Source: an uncultured Clostridia bacterium (GTDB taxonomy: Bacteria; Bacillota; Clostridia; Christensenellales; UBA3700). Taken from it: a stretch of DNA of 37,920 bases. Below, in pieces: positions 15,819 to 24,177 of this stretch. Where the stretch lies: positions 1 to 37,920 of the forward strand of contig CAMBZZ010000014.1 of assembly GCA_945872615.1 (NCBI GenBank). The letters are read 5' to 3'. A model generated the notes under the pieces. The model ran no database searches. It was not told the origin of the DNA and saw only the letters and a program-made list of their open reading frames with translations. How positions within the stretch are numbered: the first letter of the stretch is position 1; each line of letters starts with the position of its first letter. Position numbers and translations under genes: made by a program.

Positions 15819-18416
15819 TTATTTGCCGTAGTAAGCATTAAGATACATCTGCTTAATCTCACTCATCAGCGGATATCTTGGGTTGGCACCCGTGCATTGG
15901 TCGTCGAAGGCGTCCTCTACCATTTGGTCGAGGGTAGTGAGGAATTTCTCTTCGTCTACGCCTGCGTCTTTGATAGTCTTAGGCAAGCCGACTTTCTCTT
16001 TGAGCTCGTCGATTGCAGCAATCAAAGCCTCTACCTTCTCTGCGTCGGTGTTGCCCTTCAAACCGAGAGCGGTAGCCACGTCGGCATATCTCTTGGTGCA
16101 TTGAGGGTATTTGTATTGAGGGAAAGTACCCATCTTGACAGGGTTGTCGTTGGCGTTGTATCTAATAACTTCGTCAATCATCAAAGCGTTGGCAACGCCG
16201 TGTGGCAAGTGGTGATAGCTACCGAGCTTATGCGCCATAGAGTGGCAAACGCCGAGGAATGCGTTGGCGAAAGCCATACCCGCCATAGTGGAAGCGTTAG
16301 CCATACCCTCTCTTGCTTCTGCGTCGTGTCCGCCGAGCTCGTAAGCTCTTGGCAAGTATTTGAAGATATTCTTGACAGCCTCGAGAGCGATACCGTTGGT
16401 ATATTCGGTAGCCAACATAGATGCGATTGCTTCGAGGGCGTGGGTCAATGCGTCGATACCCGAAGCGCTGGTCAAGCCCTTAGGAATGTTCATCATAAGG
16501 TCAGCGTCGATGATAGACATCTTAGGCAACAACTCGTAGTCTGCGAGCGGATATTTGGTGCCCGTCGACTCGTCGGTGATAACGGCAAACGGAGTTACCT
16601 CACTACCCGTACCTGCCGTGGTAGGAATAGCGATGAAGTAAGCCTTGTCGCCCATGTGTGGGAAGCGATATACTCTCTTACGAATATCCATAAATCTCAT
16701 AGCGAGGTCTTGGAAGTCAACCTCCGGATGCTCGTACATAGTCCACATAATCTTACCCGCGTCCATTGCGCTACCGCCACCGATTGCGATGATGGTGTCA
16801 GGCTCGAACTCTGCCATAGCCTTCGCGCCCTCTTTGGCACAAGCGAGGGTTGGATCGGGAGCAACGTTGAAGAAGGTCGTGTGTCTGATGCCCATAGCAT
16901 CGAGTTGGTCGGTGATAGCCTTGGTAAATCCACTCTTGTATAGGAAGGTGTCGGTAACGATAAACGCCTTCTTCTTGTTCATAACTTCTTTGAGTTCTCT
17001 CAAAGCAACTCCCAGACAACCTCTCTTAAAGTACACCTTCTCCGGTGCTCTAAACCATAACATATTCTCTTTTCTCTCCGCAATAGTTTTGATATTGAGC
17101 AGGTGTTTTACACCCACGTTTTCGCTCACGCTGTTACCGCCCCAGCTTCCGCAACCGAGGGTCAAGGAAGGTGCGAGCATAAAGTTGTAAATGTCGCCGA
17201 TACCGCCTTGCGCCGAAGGGGTATTGATAAGTTGACGACAAGTCTTCATTTTTTGCGACCAAACGGCAATTTTATCCTTGCCCGTCTCCACGTTGATAAA
17301 CAAAGAAGAAGTGTGTCCGAGTCCGCCGTCCTCAACGAGCTTCGACGCTTTGTTGAGTGCGTCTTCGAAGTTCTCCGCCTTGTACATAGCAAGGACAGGG
17401 CTGAGCTTTTCGTGAGCAAACTCTTCTTCGAGTTCTACGCTCTCCACTTCACCAACGAGCACTTTGCTTCCCTCCGGAGCGTCAAAGCCTGCAAGGTTGG
17501 CAATGGTACAAGCACTTTGTCCAACGATTCTTGCGTTGAGCGCGCCGTTGATGAGAATGGTCTTTCTAACCTTGTCGGTCTCCTCGGGAGTGAGGAAGTA
17601 TGCGCCTCTTGCTTGCATCTCTGCCTTAAACTCGTCGTAAATTTCCTTGGCAACTATGCAAGATTGCTCCGACGCGCAAATCATGCCGTTGTCAAAGGTC
17701 TTGGAGTGAAGTATCGAATAAGCCGCCGTCTTGATGTCAGCCGATGCGTCAACGATTGCGGGGGTATTGCCCGCGCCTACGCCGACTGCAGGCTTACCGC
17801 TGCTGTATGCAGCCTTGACCATTCCCGGACCACCCGTAGCCAAAATTACGTCAGCCTCTTTCATTACCATTGCGCTGAGCGGAACGCTTGGCTCGTCTAT
17901 CCAACCGATGATACCTTCGGGTGCGCCCGCCTTGACTGCAGCGTTAAGCACGATTTTGGCAGCCTCGATGGTGCTCTTTTTTGCTCTTGGGTGTGGCGAA
18001 ATGATAAGTCCGTTGCGGGTCTTGAGTGCAAGCAACGACTTAAATATTGCCGTAGAAGTAGGATTGGTGGTAGGCACGATAGCCGCAACCACGCCCACAG
18101 GCTCTACCACTTTGGTGATACCGAAGCCCTCGTTTCTCTCTATCACACCGCAAGTCACGGTGTCTTTGTAGGTGTTGTAGATATATTCGGAAGCGTAGTG
18201 GTTTTTGATAACCTTGTCTTCCACTATACCCATGCCCGTCTCTTCGACAGCCATCTTGGCAAGCGGGATTCTCGCTTTATTGGCAGCCATAGCCGCTTCG
18301 AAGAAGATTTTGTCTACTTGCTCTTGTGTAAACGTTGCAAACTGAGCTTGTGCTTTGCGAAGTTGCTCCAGTCTTGTCAACAACGTTTGCTCGTCATTTA
18401 CATACGTAATCTCCAT
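15819..18416 (-). CDS. adhE: Bifunctional acetaldehyde-CoA/alcohol dehydrogenase
   Basis: 865 residues, the normal length of AdhE, which reduces acetyl-CoA to acetaldehyde and then ethanol with two NADH and forms cytoplasmic filaments. The N-terminal aldehyde dehydrogenase half has VPTTNPTSTAIFK (114-126), GPGMVKAAYSSGKP (196-209), GVGAGNTP (212-219) and FDNGMICASEQ with catalytic Cys247. The C-terminal iron-dependent alcohol dehydrogenase half has GGGSAMDAGK, the GIDALTHALEA region and SMAHKLGSYHHLPHG, carrying metal-binding histidines. AGGAG precedes the ATG. A perfect promoter and a Rex-type operator lie upstream, implying induction when NADH is high. It is monocistronic, ending in a shared palindromic terminator. 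Confidence 0.96.
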   Translation of the reverse strand: MEITYVNDEQTLLTRLEQLRKAQAQFATFTQEQVDKIFFEAAMAANKARIPLAKMAVEETGMGIVEDKVIKNHYASEYIYNTYKDTVTCGVIERNEGFGITKVVEPVGVVAAIVPTTNPTSTAIFKSLLALKTRNGLIISPHPRAKKSTIEAAKIVLNAAVKAGAPEGIIGWIDEPSVPLSAMVMKEADVILATGGPGMVKAAYSSGKPAVGVGAGNTPAIVDASADIKTAAYSILHSKTFDNGMICASEQSCIVAKEIYDEFKAEMQARGAYFLTPEETDKVRKTILINGALNARIVGQSACTIANLAGFDAPEGSKVLVGEVESVELEEEFAHEKLSPVLAMYKAENFEDALNKASKLVEDGGLGHTSSLFINVETGKDKIAVWSQKMKTCRQLINTPSAQGGIGDIYNFMLAPSLTLGCGSWGGNSVSENVGVKHLLNIKTIAERKENMLWFRAPEKVYFKRGCLGVALRELKEVMNKKKAFIVTDTFLYKSGFTKAITDQLDAMGIRHTTFFNVAPDPTLACAKEGAKAMAEFEPDTIIAIGGGSAMDAGKIMWTMYEHPEVDFQDLAMRFMDIRKRVYRFPHMGDKAYFIAIPTTAGTGSEVTPFAVITDESTGTKYPLADYELLPKMSIIDADLMMNIPKGLTSASGIDALTHALEAIASMLATEYTNGIALEAVKNIFKYLPRAYELGGHDAEAREGMANASTMAGMAFANAFLGVCHSMAHKLGSYHHLPHGVANALMIDEVIRYNANDNPVKMGTFPQYKYPQCTKRYADVATALGLKGNTDAEKVEALIAAIDELKEKVGLPKTIKDAGVDEEKFLTTLDQMVEDAFDDQCTGANPRYPLMSEIKQMYLNAYYGK

Positions 18417-18521
18417 TTTTGTATCTCCTAAAATTTAATTGCTATTGATGTGGGGTTTCCCCGTTTGATTGTGCCCGATTTAGACCTTGTTTCATCAAGA
18501 TTTCTCGGTAGTTTTACCAAC

Positions 18522-18539
18522 TTGTGATATTTTTCACAA
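18522..18539. promoter_or_regulatory. Rex operator of adhE
   Basis: TTGTGATATTTTTCACAA, with perfect arms TTGTGA and TCACAA six bases apart, matches the Rex box known from Gram-positive bacteria. It starts a few bases downstream of the expected transcription start, where a bound repressor would block RNA polymerase. Rex leaves its sites when NADH rises. Confidence 0.85.
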
Positions 18540-18552
18540 TCTTTGTATGATT

Positions 18553-18581
18553 ATTATATGCCTATATAGCGTGCGTGTCAA
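18553..18581 (-). promoter_or_regulatory. Consensus promoter of adhE
   Basis: On the minus strand TTGACA (18581-18576), a 17-base spacer and TATAAT (18558-18553). The start would fall near 18546, giving an untranslated leader of about 130 bases that includes the Rex operator and a small GGTA/TACC hairpin (18508-18519). Confidence 0.88.
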
Positions 18582-18762
18582 CTAAAATAATAAAATAATG
18601 CGATTTTTATTGCCGTTATTATAAAATTATCACCATATGATATTTATTTGCCGTTTTTGGCTAATTTTCCCTAATTTTTCGACGTTATTCTTCTAATTTT
18701 ATATCTAACAATTATTATCACCTGACGTCCGCCAATCTCGCCCCTAATGTCATTGCATATTC

Positions 18763-18949
18763 GTCATTCCGAGCGAGCGATGCGATCGTGGGAATCTCGC
18801 CACCTTAGCCTCATTTTTTTAAAGGAAGGTTGCTTGCCATTAGGCAAGACGGAGGGGTTGCTCTACCGCCCCTGTGCAAGGGAAGGGGGAGCGCGGTAGC
18901 GGTGGAAGGGTTGTCAAATCCTATCCTATCCTTTGGGAGTACGACTAAA
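18763..18949. repeat. Composite intergenic repeat
   Basis: A left half of the GTCATTCC family (18763-18798) is followed by AAAGGAAGG...ACGGAGGGG (18820-18858) and by a CCCTGTGCAAGGG unit ending in GAGTACGACTAAA (to 18949). The 600 bases between adhE and the next gene hold the adhE promoter and operator, this composite and a terminator, and no gene. Confidence 0.7.
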
Positions 18950-18957
18950 AGGGGTTG

Positions 18958-18987
18958 AAAAAGACGCGCCATCAGGTGCGTCTTTTT
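18958..18987 (-). terminator. Terminator of the leucine-rich-repeat gene
   Basis: AAAAAGACGC (18958-18967) pairs with GCGTCTTTTT (18978-18987); three further pairs close a four-base ATCA loop. The T run is present on both strands, so it can work either way. Confidence 0.88.
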
Positions 18988-19012
18988 ACCTTTTGCTTAC
19001 TTATATCTACTT

Positions 19013-20572
19013 TTATTTGCTTATATTGCCATCAGTACAGTATATAATGTATGAACCTGTAGCATAATTCCAACCCGTTACCTTACTTATTGCATTCCAT
19101 TGTGCTTTTGCTCCTCGGAAGTTTATGCTTGTTAGGCTACTACAACCATAGAACGCCTCGTCTCCTATAGTCATCACACTGTTAGATATGGTTATGCTTG
19201 TTAGGCTACTGCAACCATAAAATGTATCGTTTCCTATACTCGTCACATTGTCGGGTATGGTTATGCTTGTTAGACTGCTGCAGCCAGAGAAAGTCTCGTT
19301 TCCTATACTCGTTACACTGTTAGGTATGGTTATGCTTGTTAGGTTACTGCAACCTTTGAAAGCCCACTTTCCTATACTCGTCACGCCGTCCGGTATCGTC
19401 ATACTCTCTAAACTACTGCAAGCATCGAATGCGCCATTACCTATACTCGTCACACCATTAGATATATTAATACTCGTTAAACTACTGCAACCATAGAATG
19501 CAAAATCTTCTATAATCGTCACACTTTCAGATATGGTTATACTCGTTAAGCTGTGACAATTATAGAATGCACTACTTCCTATACTCGTCACACTGTTGGG
19601 TATAGTTATGCTTGTTAGGCTACTGCAACCTTTGAAAGCCTCCTCTCCTATACTCGTCACGCTATCAGATAAAGTTATGTTTGTTAAGCTACGGCAATTA
19701 TAGAATGCCCCCATTCCTATACTCGTACCACCCGTTATTGTAACAGTTTTTAGGCTTGTTGGCACGTATGATGAGTTGAACGTATAACCAATTGCACCGA
19801 ATATGTGCCCTAAGTACGTCTCGCTATTTTCGTCTTTGGTTGCACCTACAAAGGGTATAACCATACTCTCTAAACTACTGCAACCATAGAATGCACTAAA
19901 ACTTATTTTCGTCACGTATTTTGGTATAATTGCTTGCACAATAGTTTTATCTTTTACGCCCTTTATCGTACAAGTATTTGGCGTGGACGAAAAATTAAAG
20001 TTGCTCATTTCTTCATTGATTTGCCATTTGGCGGTATATGTCTTGTTTTCCGCCGGCATATTGAAGGCATAAGATAATTCATCCGTCAACTTTGTTTCTC
20101 CATCAAACCAACCTACCCAAGTATAGCCAAGATTTGTGGTGGCTGTAATTGTTACGCTTTCTCCTACAATTACTCTTTCTTGATTTTTTATTGTATATGT
20201 GCCGGCGTTAGACATATTCGCATTGGTAGTAATAGTGTAACAGTCCCACTTGGCATACAACGTCATATTTGCCGTTACTTTATCTTCTGCAAAATTCCAC
20301 GCTCTACTAAAGTCTGTGTCAACGTACCAACCTACAAAAAAATACCCTTGTTTAGTTGGCGGTATAGGTGGTGTCAACATTTGATTGTCTCCAATAGAGA
20401 TTGCAGACACTTCCGTACCGCCAAAGCTATCAAATAATACAGTATAATATGTCTCTTCGTCACTTGGTTTGACATCATCGCCTATTTCACATGCCGTTGC
20501 CATCATTCCAACACAGATAACCACAACGAATATCATCGTAAACAAGATAATAGTTTTAGCAGTTTTACGCAT
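19013..20572 (-). CDS. Surface lipoprotein with InlB-type and BspA-type leucine-rich repeats
   Basis: 519 residues. A signal sequence ends in ATAC with lipidated Cys28. Two domains of the InlB B-repeat type follow (FDSFGGTEV...GYFFVGWY...LYAKW and TNLGYTWVGWF...YTAKW). About ten BspA-type repeats of about 23 residues follow, with the pattern SLTSITIPNSVTSIG.AF..C. Such proteins bind host or microbial surface partners in gut and oral bacteria; the ligand here is unknown. The start is placed at the ATG behind GGAGA; an in-frame ATG 48 bases upstream has no ribosome site and lies between the operators. The promoter spacer is a perfect operator, so the gene should be tightly controlled by the divergent XRE protein. 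Confidence 0.88.
   Translation of the reverse strand: MRKTAKTIILFTMIFVVVICVGMMATACEIGDDVKPSDEETYYTVLFDSFGGTEVSAISIGDNQMLTPPIPPTKQGYFFVGWYVDTDFSRAWNFAEDKVTANMTLYAKWDCYTITTNANMSNAGTYTIKNQERVIVGESVTITATTNLGYTWVGWFDGETKLTDELSYAFNMPAENKTYTAKWQINEEMSNFNFSSTPNTCTIKGVKDKTIVQAIIPKYVTKISFSAFYGCSSLESMVIPFVGATKDENSETYLGHIFGAIGYTFNSSYVPTSLKTVTITGGTSIGMGAFYNCRSLTNITLSDSVTSIGEEAFKGCSSLTSITIPNSVTSIGSSAFYNCHSLTSITISESVTIIEDFAFYGCSSLTSINISNGVTSIGNGAFDACSSLESMTIPDGVTSIGKWAFKGCSNLTSITIPNSVTSIGNETFSGCSSLTSITIPDNVTSIGNDTFYGCSSLTSITISNSVMTIGDEAFYGCSSLTSINFRGAKAQWNAISKVTGWNYATGSYIIYCTDGNISK
19069..19720 (-). repeat. Tandem 69-base coding repeats (BspA-type leucine-rich repeats)
   Basis: The DNA repeats about every 69 bases inside the gene, with recurring blocks such as GTTATGCTTGTTAGGCTAC and CCTATACTCGTCAC on the plus strand. 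Neighbouring units are nearly identical, so unequal recombination could change the copy number. Confidence 0.85.
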
Positions 20573-20587
20573 CACTTTTCTCCGTTT

Positions 20588-20603
20588 TAGGTCTTTTGAC
20601 CTA
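20588..20603. promoter_or_regulatory. Operator O1, TAGGTC-N4-GACCTA
   Basis: TAGGTCTTTTGACCTA, a perfect six-base inverted repeat lying just after the expected start of the lipoprotein transcript (near 20612). It is identical to the site at 20626-20641. Confidence 0.82.
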
Positions 20604-20618
20604 TATTTATTATTATTC

Positions 20619-20647
20619 ATTATAATAGGTCTTTTGACCTATGTCAA
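20619..20647 (-). promoter_or_regulatory. Lipoprotein promoter with operator O2 as its spacer
   Basis: On the minus strand TTGACA (20647-20642), a 17-base spacer and TATAAT (20624-20619). The spacer contains a second copy of the operator, TAGGTCTTTTGACCTA at 20626-20641, so a bound protein would lie between the -35 and -10. A third half-site, GACCTA (20655-20660), lies towards the XRE gene. Confidence 0.87.
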
Positions 20648-20668
20648 TACTTTAGACCTAAAATATCG

Positions 20669-20674
20669 TATACT
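20669..20674 (+). promoter_or_regulatory. -10 box of the XRE gene, six bases before its ATG
   Basis: TATACT, then ACATTT, then the ATG at 20681. There is no clear -35 and no ribosome binding site. Transcription would start at or next to the A of the ATG, predicting a leaderless mRNA. The operator half-site at 20655-20660 overlaps this promoter and suggests autoregulation. Confidence 0.6.
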
Positions 20675-20680
20675 ACATTT

Positions 20681-20881
20681 ATGGAATATGTTGACGTCTT
20701 GCAACAATTGATGTATGAAAAGGGCTATACGCAGCAGGCTTTGGCGGACGTGTTGGGGGTAAATCAAACGACGGTCAGCCAATGGTTGCTTGGCAAAAAG
20801 AAGCCCGGATACGACAGTATAAGACTGATATACGAAAAGTTTGGGATAGAGCCCAACGACCTATTCGGAGTAAAAAATTAA
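20681..20881 (+). CDS. XRE-family helix-turn-helix repressor, 66 residues
   Basis: A single Cro/cI-type domain: TQQALADVLGVNQTTVSQWLLGKK (residues 18-41) is the helix-turn-helix, followed by PGYDSIRLIYEKFGIEPNDLF, the last helices of the fold. It has no extra sensing domain. It is transcribed away from the leucine-rich-repeat lipoprotein, and three copies or part-copies of one inverted repeat lie between them, so it very probably represses that gene and itself. No ribosome site precedes the ATG. A strong hairpin terminator follows at 20880-20905. Confidence 0.88.
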   Translation: MEYVDVLQQLMYEKGYTQQALADVLGVNQTTVSQWLLGKKKPGYDSIRLIYEKFGIEPNDLFGVKN

Positions 20882-20905
20882 GACGGCGAGTTGCCGTCTT
20901 TTTTC
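20880..20905. terminator. Terminator after the XRE gene, shared with glpK
   Basis: AAGACGGC (20880-20887), a five-base loop and GCCGTCTT (20893-20900), then TTTT. On the minus strand it is followed by AATTTTTT, so it can also end glpK transcripts. Confidence 0.87.
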
Positions 20906-20923
20906 TTAGGATTTTGCGTTTTT

Positions 20924-20939
20924 GTCTATACGTATCGAC
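20924..20939. repeat. GTCGATACGTATCGAC-type palindrome
   Basis: GTCTATACGTATCGAC, one change from the perfect palindrome at 15666-15681, flanked by T runs. It lies between the XRE terminator and the glpK stop codon. Confidence 0.7.
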
Positions 20940-20942
20940 TTT

Positions 20943-22430
20943 TTATTGATATTTTGCCCTTGCTACGCTCTCGAGCCAGCCCATAATGAGTTTCTCTCGC
21001 CTGTCCTCTTCCATTGAAGGACTAAACACCCTGTCTATCTCTCTATCCGTCTTGATGTCGTCTACGGTGTTCCATACGCCTACGCCCAAACCCGCAAGAT
21101 AGCAAGCCCCGAGTGCTGTCGTTTCTACGACCTTTGGTCTAACGACGTCTGCCTTGAGTAAGTCGGCTTGGAATTGCATCAGCACGTTGGACACGCAAGC
21201 TCCGCCGTCCACGTTGAGCCCCGTTATCTCTTGGTTGAGGTCGTTCTCCATTGCGTGCACCACGTCAAAGACTTGGTATGCAATGGACTCCAGCGCCGCC
21301 CTTACGAAATGTTCTCTCTTGGTGCCTCGGGTAATCCCACACACCGTGCCGCGCGCGTCGGCTTGCCAATGCGGCGCACCCAAGCCCACGAATGCGGGCA
21401 CTATGTACACGCCGCCCGTGTCGGGGCATTTCTCCGCTATCTCGTCGGCTTCTTTGGCGTGAGATATGAGTTTCATCTCGTCTCTAAGCCATTGCAACAC
21501 CGCGCCCCCTACAAATACGCTTCCTTCGAGCGCGTATTGTGGTCTGCCGTTTTGTTCGCTGGCTATCAAGGTGGTCACCAGACCTCTGCGAGATACTACT
21601 GCCTTGTCGCCCGTGTTGACTAGCGTAAAGCAACCCGTGCCGTAGGTGTTTTTGCCCTCGCCCTTGTTGACGCACAAGTGCCCGAACAATGCCGACTGTT
21701 GGTCTCCCGCCACGCCAGAAATAGGCAACTTAGCTCCTACGACCTTAGGGTCTGTGTATCCGAATAAGCCTTTGGACGGCTTAACCTCGGGCAACATGCT
21801 CTTTGGAATGCCGAACAAACTCAGCAGTTCGCCGTCCCACTCTAGTTTGTGAATATTGAAAAGCAGCGTTCTGCAAGCGTTAGTGTAGTCGGTTGCATGA
21901 ACGCTACCGCCCGACAATCTCCACATAAGATAGGTATCTATCGTGCCGAAGAGCAGTTCGCCCCTCTCGGCTCTAGCTCTTGCGCCGTCTACGTTGTCGA
22001 GAATCCACTTGATTTTGCTTGCCGAAAAGTAAGCGTCGATAGGCAAGCCCGTCTTGTCGTAAATCTTTTGCTCCAAGCCTTGCTTTTTGAGCTCGTCACA
22101 ATAGTCGGACGTTCGACGGCATTGCCAAACGATAGCGTTGTACACGGGTTCTCCCGTGTTTTTGTCCCAAACCACCGTCGTTTCTCTTTGGTTGGTTATG
22201 CCCAATGCGACCACGTCGTCGATTTTTATCTCAGCCTTTTCTATCGCCTTGACCAAAGAGTCGAATTGCGTTCGCCAAATATCTTCGGGACGATGCTCTA
22301 CCCACCCCGGGTGCGGATATATTTGCTCAAACTCCGCTTGCGATTTGGCTACGATATTGGCTTTGTCGTCAAAGACGATAGCCCTCGAGCTGGTCGTTCC
22401 TTGGTCCAGCGCAACTATATATTTACTCAT
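20943..22430 (-). CDS. glpK: Glycerol kinase
   Basis: 495 residues, the usual length. It phosphorylates glycerol with ATP to sn-glycerol-3-phosphate. ALDQGTTSSRAIVFD (phosphate-1 motif), ITNQRETTVVWDK with the following NAIVWQCRRT, and the late adenosine motif LNVDGGACVSNVLMQFQADLL are all present. The ATG has AAGGGG upstream. It is last in a minus-strand run with glpA, an FAD oxidoreductase and a DUF1667 gene, separated from the latter by 126 bases without a convincing promoter. Together they would turn glycerol into dihydroxyacetone phosphate. No facilitator gene glpF is in the window. Confidence 0.96.
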   Translation of the reverse strand: MSKYIVALDQGTTSSRAIVFDDKANIVAKSQAEFEQIYPHPGWVEHRPEDIWRTQFDSLVKAIEKAEIKIDDVVALGITNQRETTVVWDKNTGEPVYNAIVWQCRRTSDYCDELKKQGLEQKIYDKTGLPIDAYFSASKIKWILDNVDGARARAERGELLFGTIDTYLMWRLSGGSVHATDYTNACRTLLFNIHKLEWDGELLSLFGIPKSMLPEVKPSKGLFGYTDPKVVGAKLPISGVAGDQQSALFGHLCVNKGEGKNTYGTGCFTLVNTGDKAVVSRRGLVTTLIASEQNGRPQYALEGSVFVGGAVLQWLRDEMKLISHAKEADEIAEKCPDTGGVYIVPAFVGLGAPHWQADARGTVCGITRGTKREHFVRAALESIAYQVFDVVHAMENDLNQEITGLNVDGGACVSNVLMQFQADLLKADVVRPKVVETTALGACYLAGLGVGVWNTVDDIKTDREIDRVFSPSMEEDRREKLIMGWLESVARAKYQ

Positions 22431-22556
22431 ACTTTTCCCCTTATATCAGTGTATTTGGTTGCGTTTCGTGCAAAAACTTCGCTCGTAATTTCCATTTCTC
22501 GTTATTTGCACTTTCGTGTTATTTGTTGGTGTTTTAATTGATTATTGCGATATTTT

Positions 22557-22916
22557 TTACTTTTTTGGCACGTTTTTGGTGACTACGAAGTCCACTCCGC
22601 TACCGCAAACGTTCTTCACCGCCACGTCGCCTTCGTGCACGGGTGCGTCGAGCGTAATTCCTTTTAGAGTGTCTAGCGCGTCGAAGATGAGTTTCTTTTC
22701 TATGCTTTCGCTCGTCTTGACGGAAGTCATGTTGATAGTTCCGCCGTTGACTCTCACCACGCTTGTCACCATTCTCTTAGGACAAACCATCTCGTCCTTG
22801 GCGTACTTTTCGCCCCTAGGACAAGTGTTGCCTGTGACTTTGATATTGCTTAGGTCGCTCGCGTCGACTTGCAAGTGGCAACCCATCGGACAACAAATAC
22901 ATATCATCTCTTTCAT
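22557..22916 (-). CDS. DUF1667 protein of the glycerol-3-phosphate dehydrogenase module
   Basis: 119 residues. CICCPMGCHL near the N-terminus and CPRG and CPKR further on give a set of conserved cysteines, a likely iron-sulfur site, as is typical of DUF1667. In Clostridia this family regularly forms a three-gene set with GlpA and an FAD/NAD-dependent oxidoreductase, as here, and is thought to take part in electron transfer. AGGAGG lies in the last codons of the upstream gene and the ATG is one base after its stop, so translation is coupled. Confidence 0.88.
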   Translation of the reverse strand: MKEMICICCPMGCHLQVDASDLSNIKVTGNTCPRGEKYAKDEMVCPKRMVTSVVRVNGGTINMTSVKTSESIEKKLIFDALDTLKGITLDAPVHEGDVAVKNVCGSGVDFVVTKNVPKK

Positions 22917-22917
22917 T

Positions 22918-24177
22918 TTATGCCTCCTTTAGGCTGACAACAACCTTGCTTGCCTTTTTGATTTTATCCAGATGCGTAGCGTTGAGAGATATGGTCTCCA
23001 TTTCTCCCGGAGCAACGACGGGTCTTTTTTTGCTAAAGATTTCTTCGCCGTCTGCTTCCACTACCAATCTCTTGTTTCTAAAGACGTTGGCAACTCTCAT
23101 CTTGAGTTTTAGCGTAGCGCAGTCGGTTTGTCTGGATATTTTTTGCGGAACTACGTATCTCACCCCGCCCGTTGCGCTCACGTCAACGTAGTCTTTGGAG
23201 ATCTTTCCGTTCCTAATATAAGCCACGGCGCGTCTACCAGCGAGGTCGCTCTCCTCACTAACGAAGTCTACGAGGTCGTGCACGTGCAAAATGTTACCGC
23301 ATTGGAATATTCCTTCCACGCCCGTCATCATATCGTCGTCGACTATGCCGCCGCCCGTAATCGGACTGAGTTCTACTCCCGCCATCTTGGACAATTCGTT
23401 CTCCGGCAACAAGCCAACGCTAAGTAGTAAGGTATCGCACTTGATTTCTTCAGCCGTAGACATGATAGGGTTGAGCTTTTCGTCCACTTGCGCAATTACT
23501 ACGCTACTTACTCTGCCTTCGCCATTGATGTCCACCACGGTATGCGAAAACTTGAGCGGAATATCGAAGTCGTTGAGACATTGCACGATATTACGATTGA
23601 GTCCGCTACTGTAAGGCATCAATTCTACCACGGCTTTGACTTTGGCGCCCTCGAAGGTCATACGGCGAGCCATAATCAAACCTATATCGCCGCTGCCGAG
23701 TATAACGACCTCTTTGCCCACCATATATCCGTCTATATTGACGAGCTTTTGCGCCGTGCCCGCCGAGAAGATACCCGCACATCTACTACCCGCGATATTG
23801 ATACCTCCGCGAGGTCTTTCTCTACAACCACACGCCAAGATTATCGCCTTAGCCTTGTACTTTGCCAAGCCTTCTGCCTCGCTAACGCAAGTGATAACCT
23901 TATCCTTGGTCACGTTGATGACGGTTGCGCCGAGCTTGTATTCGATACCTCTCGCCACCACCTCTTTGACGTATCTGCCCGCATATTCGGGACCCGTCAG
24001 CTCCTCTTTGAAGGTGTGCAAACCAAATCCGTTGTGGATACATTGGTTGAGTATTCCGCCAAGATTTTGTTCTCTTTCCAAAATCAATATATCTCTCTCG
24101 CCCTCGTCGTACGCGGCCTTGGCAGCCGCAAGACCGGCAGGACCACCGCCTATAATAATCAAATTCTTCTCTATCAT
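22918..24177 (-). CDS. FAD-dependent pyridine-nucleotide oxidoreductase of the glp module
   Basis: 419 residues. The FAD-binding GGGPAGLAAAKAA is near the start, GGILNQCIHNGFG follows, then ILACGCRERPRGG and the second nucleotide site VILGSGDIGLIMARR, with a late GLLPENELSK and GGGIVDDDMMT region. The family is found beside GlpA and DUF1667 and probably passes electrons from glycerol-3-phosphate oxidation to NAD or another carrier; sometimes it is named GlpB by position, although it is not the E. coli GlpB type. The ATG sits at TAATGA, overlapping the glpA stop by one base, with GGGAGGG upstream. A longer frame to 24300 runs inside glpA and has no start signal. Confidence 0.87.
   Translation of the reverse strand: MIEKNLIIIGGGPAGLAAAKAAYDEGERDILILEREQNLGGILNQCIHNGFGLHTFKEELTGPEYAGRYVKEVVARGIEYKLGATVINVTKDKVITCVSEAEGLAKYKAKAIILACGCRERPRGGINIAGSRCAGIFSAGTAQKLVNIDGYMVGKEVVILGSGDIGLIMARRMTFEGAKVKAVVELMPYSSGLNRNIVQCLNDFDIPLKFSHTVVDINGEGRVSSVVIAQVDEKLNPIMSTAEEIKCDTLLLSVGLLPENELSKMAGVELSPITGGGIVDDDMMTGVEGIFQCGNILHVHDLVDFVSEESDLAGRRAVAYIRNGKISKDYVDVSATGGVRYVVPQKISRQTDCATLKLKMRVANVFRNKRLVVEADGEEIFSKKRPVVAPGEMETISLNATHLDKIKKASKVVVSLKEA

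Noticed and set aside
15798..18431. Long open frames (381 and 442 codons) antisense to adhE
   Set aside because: AdhE is complete on the other strand with all catalytic residues; the antisense frames have no start signal and no recognisable domain.
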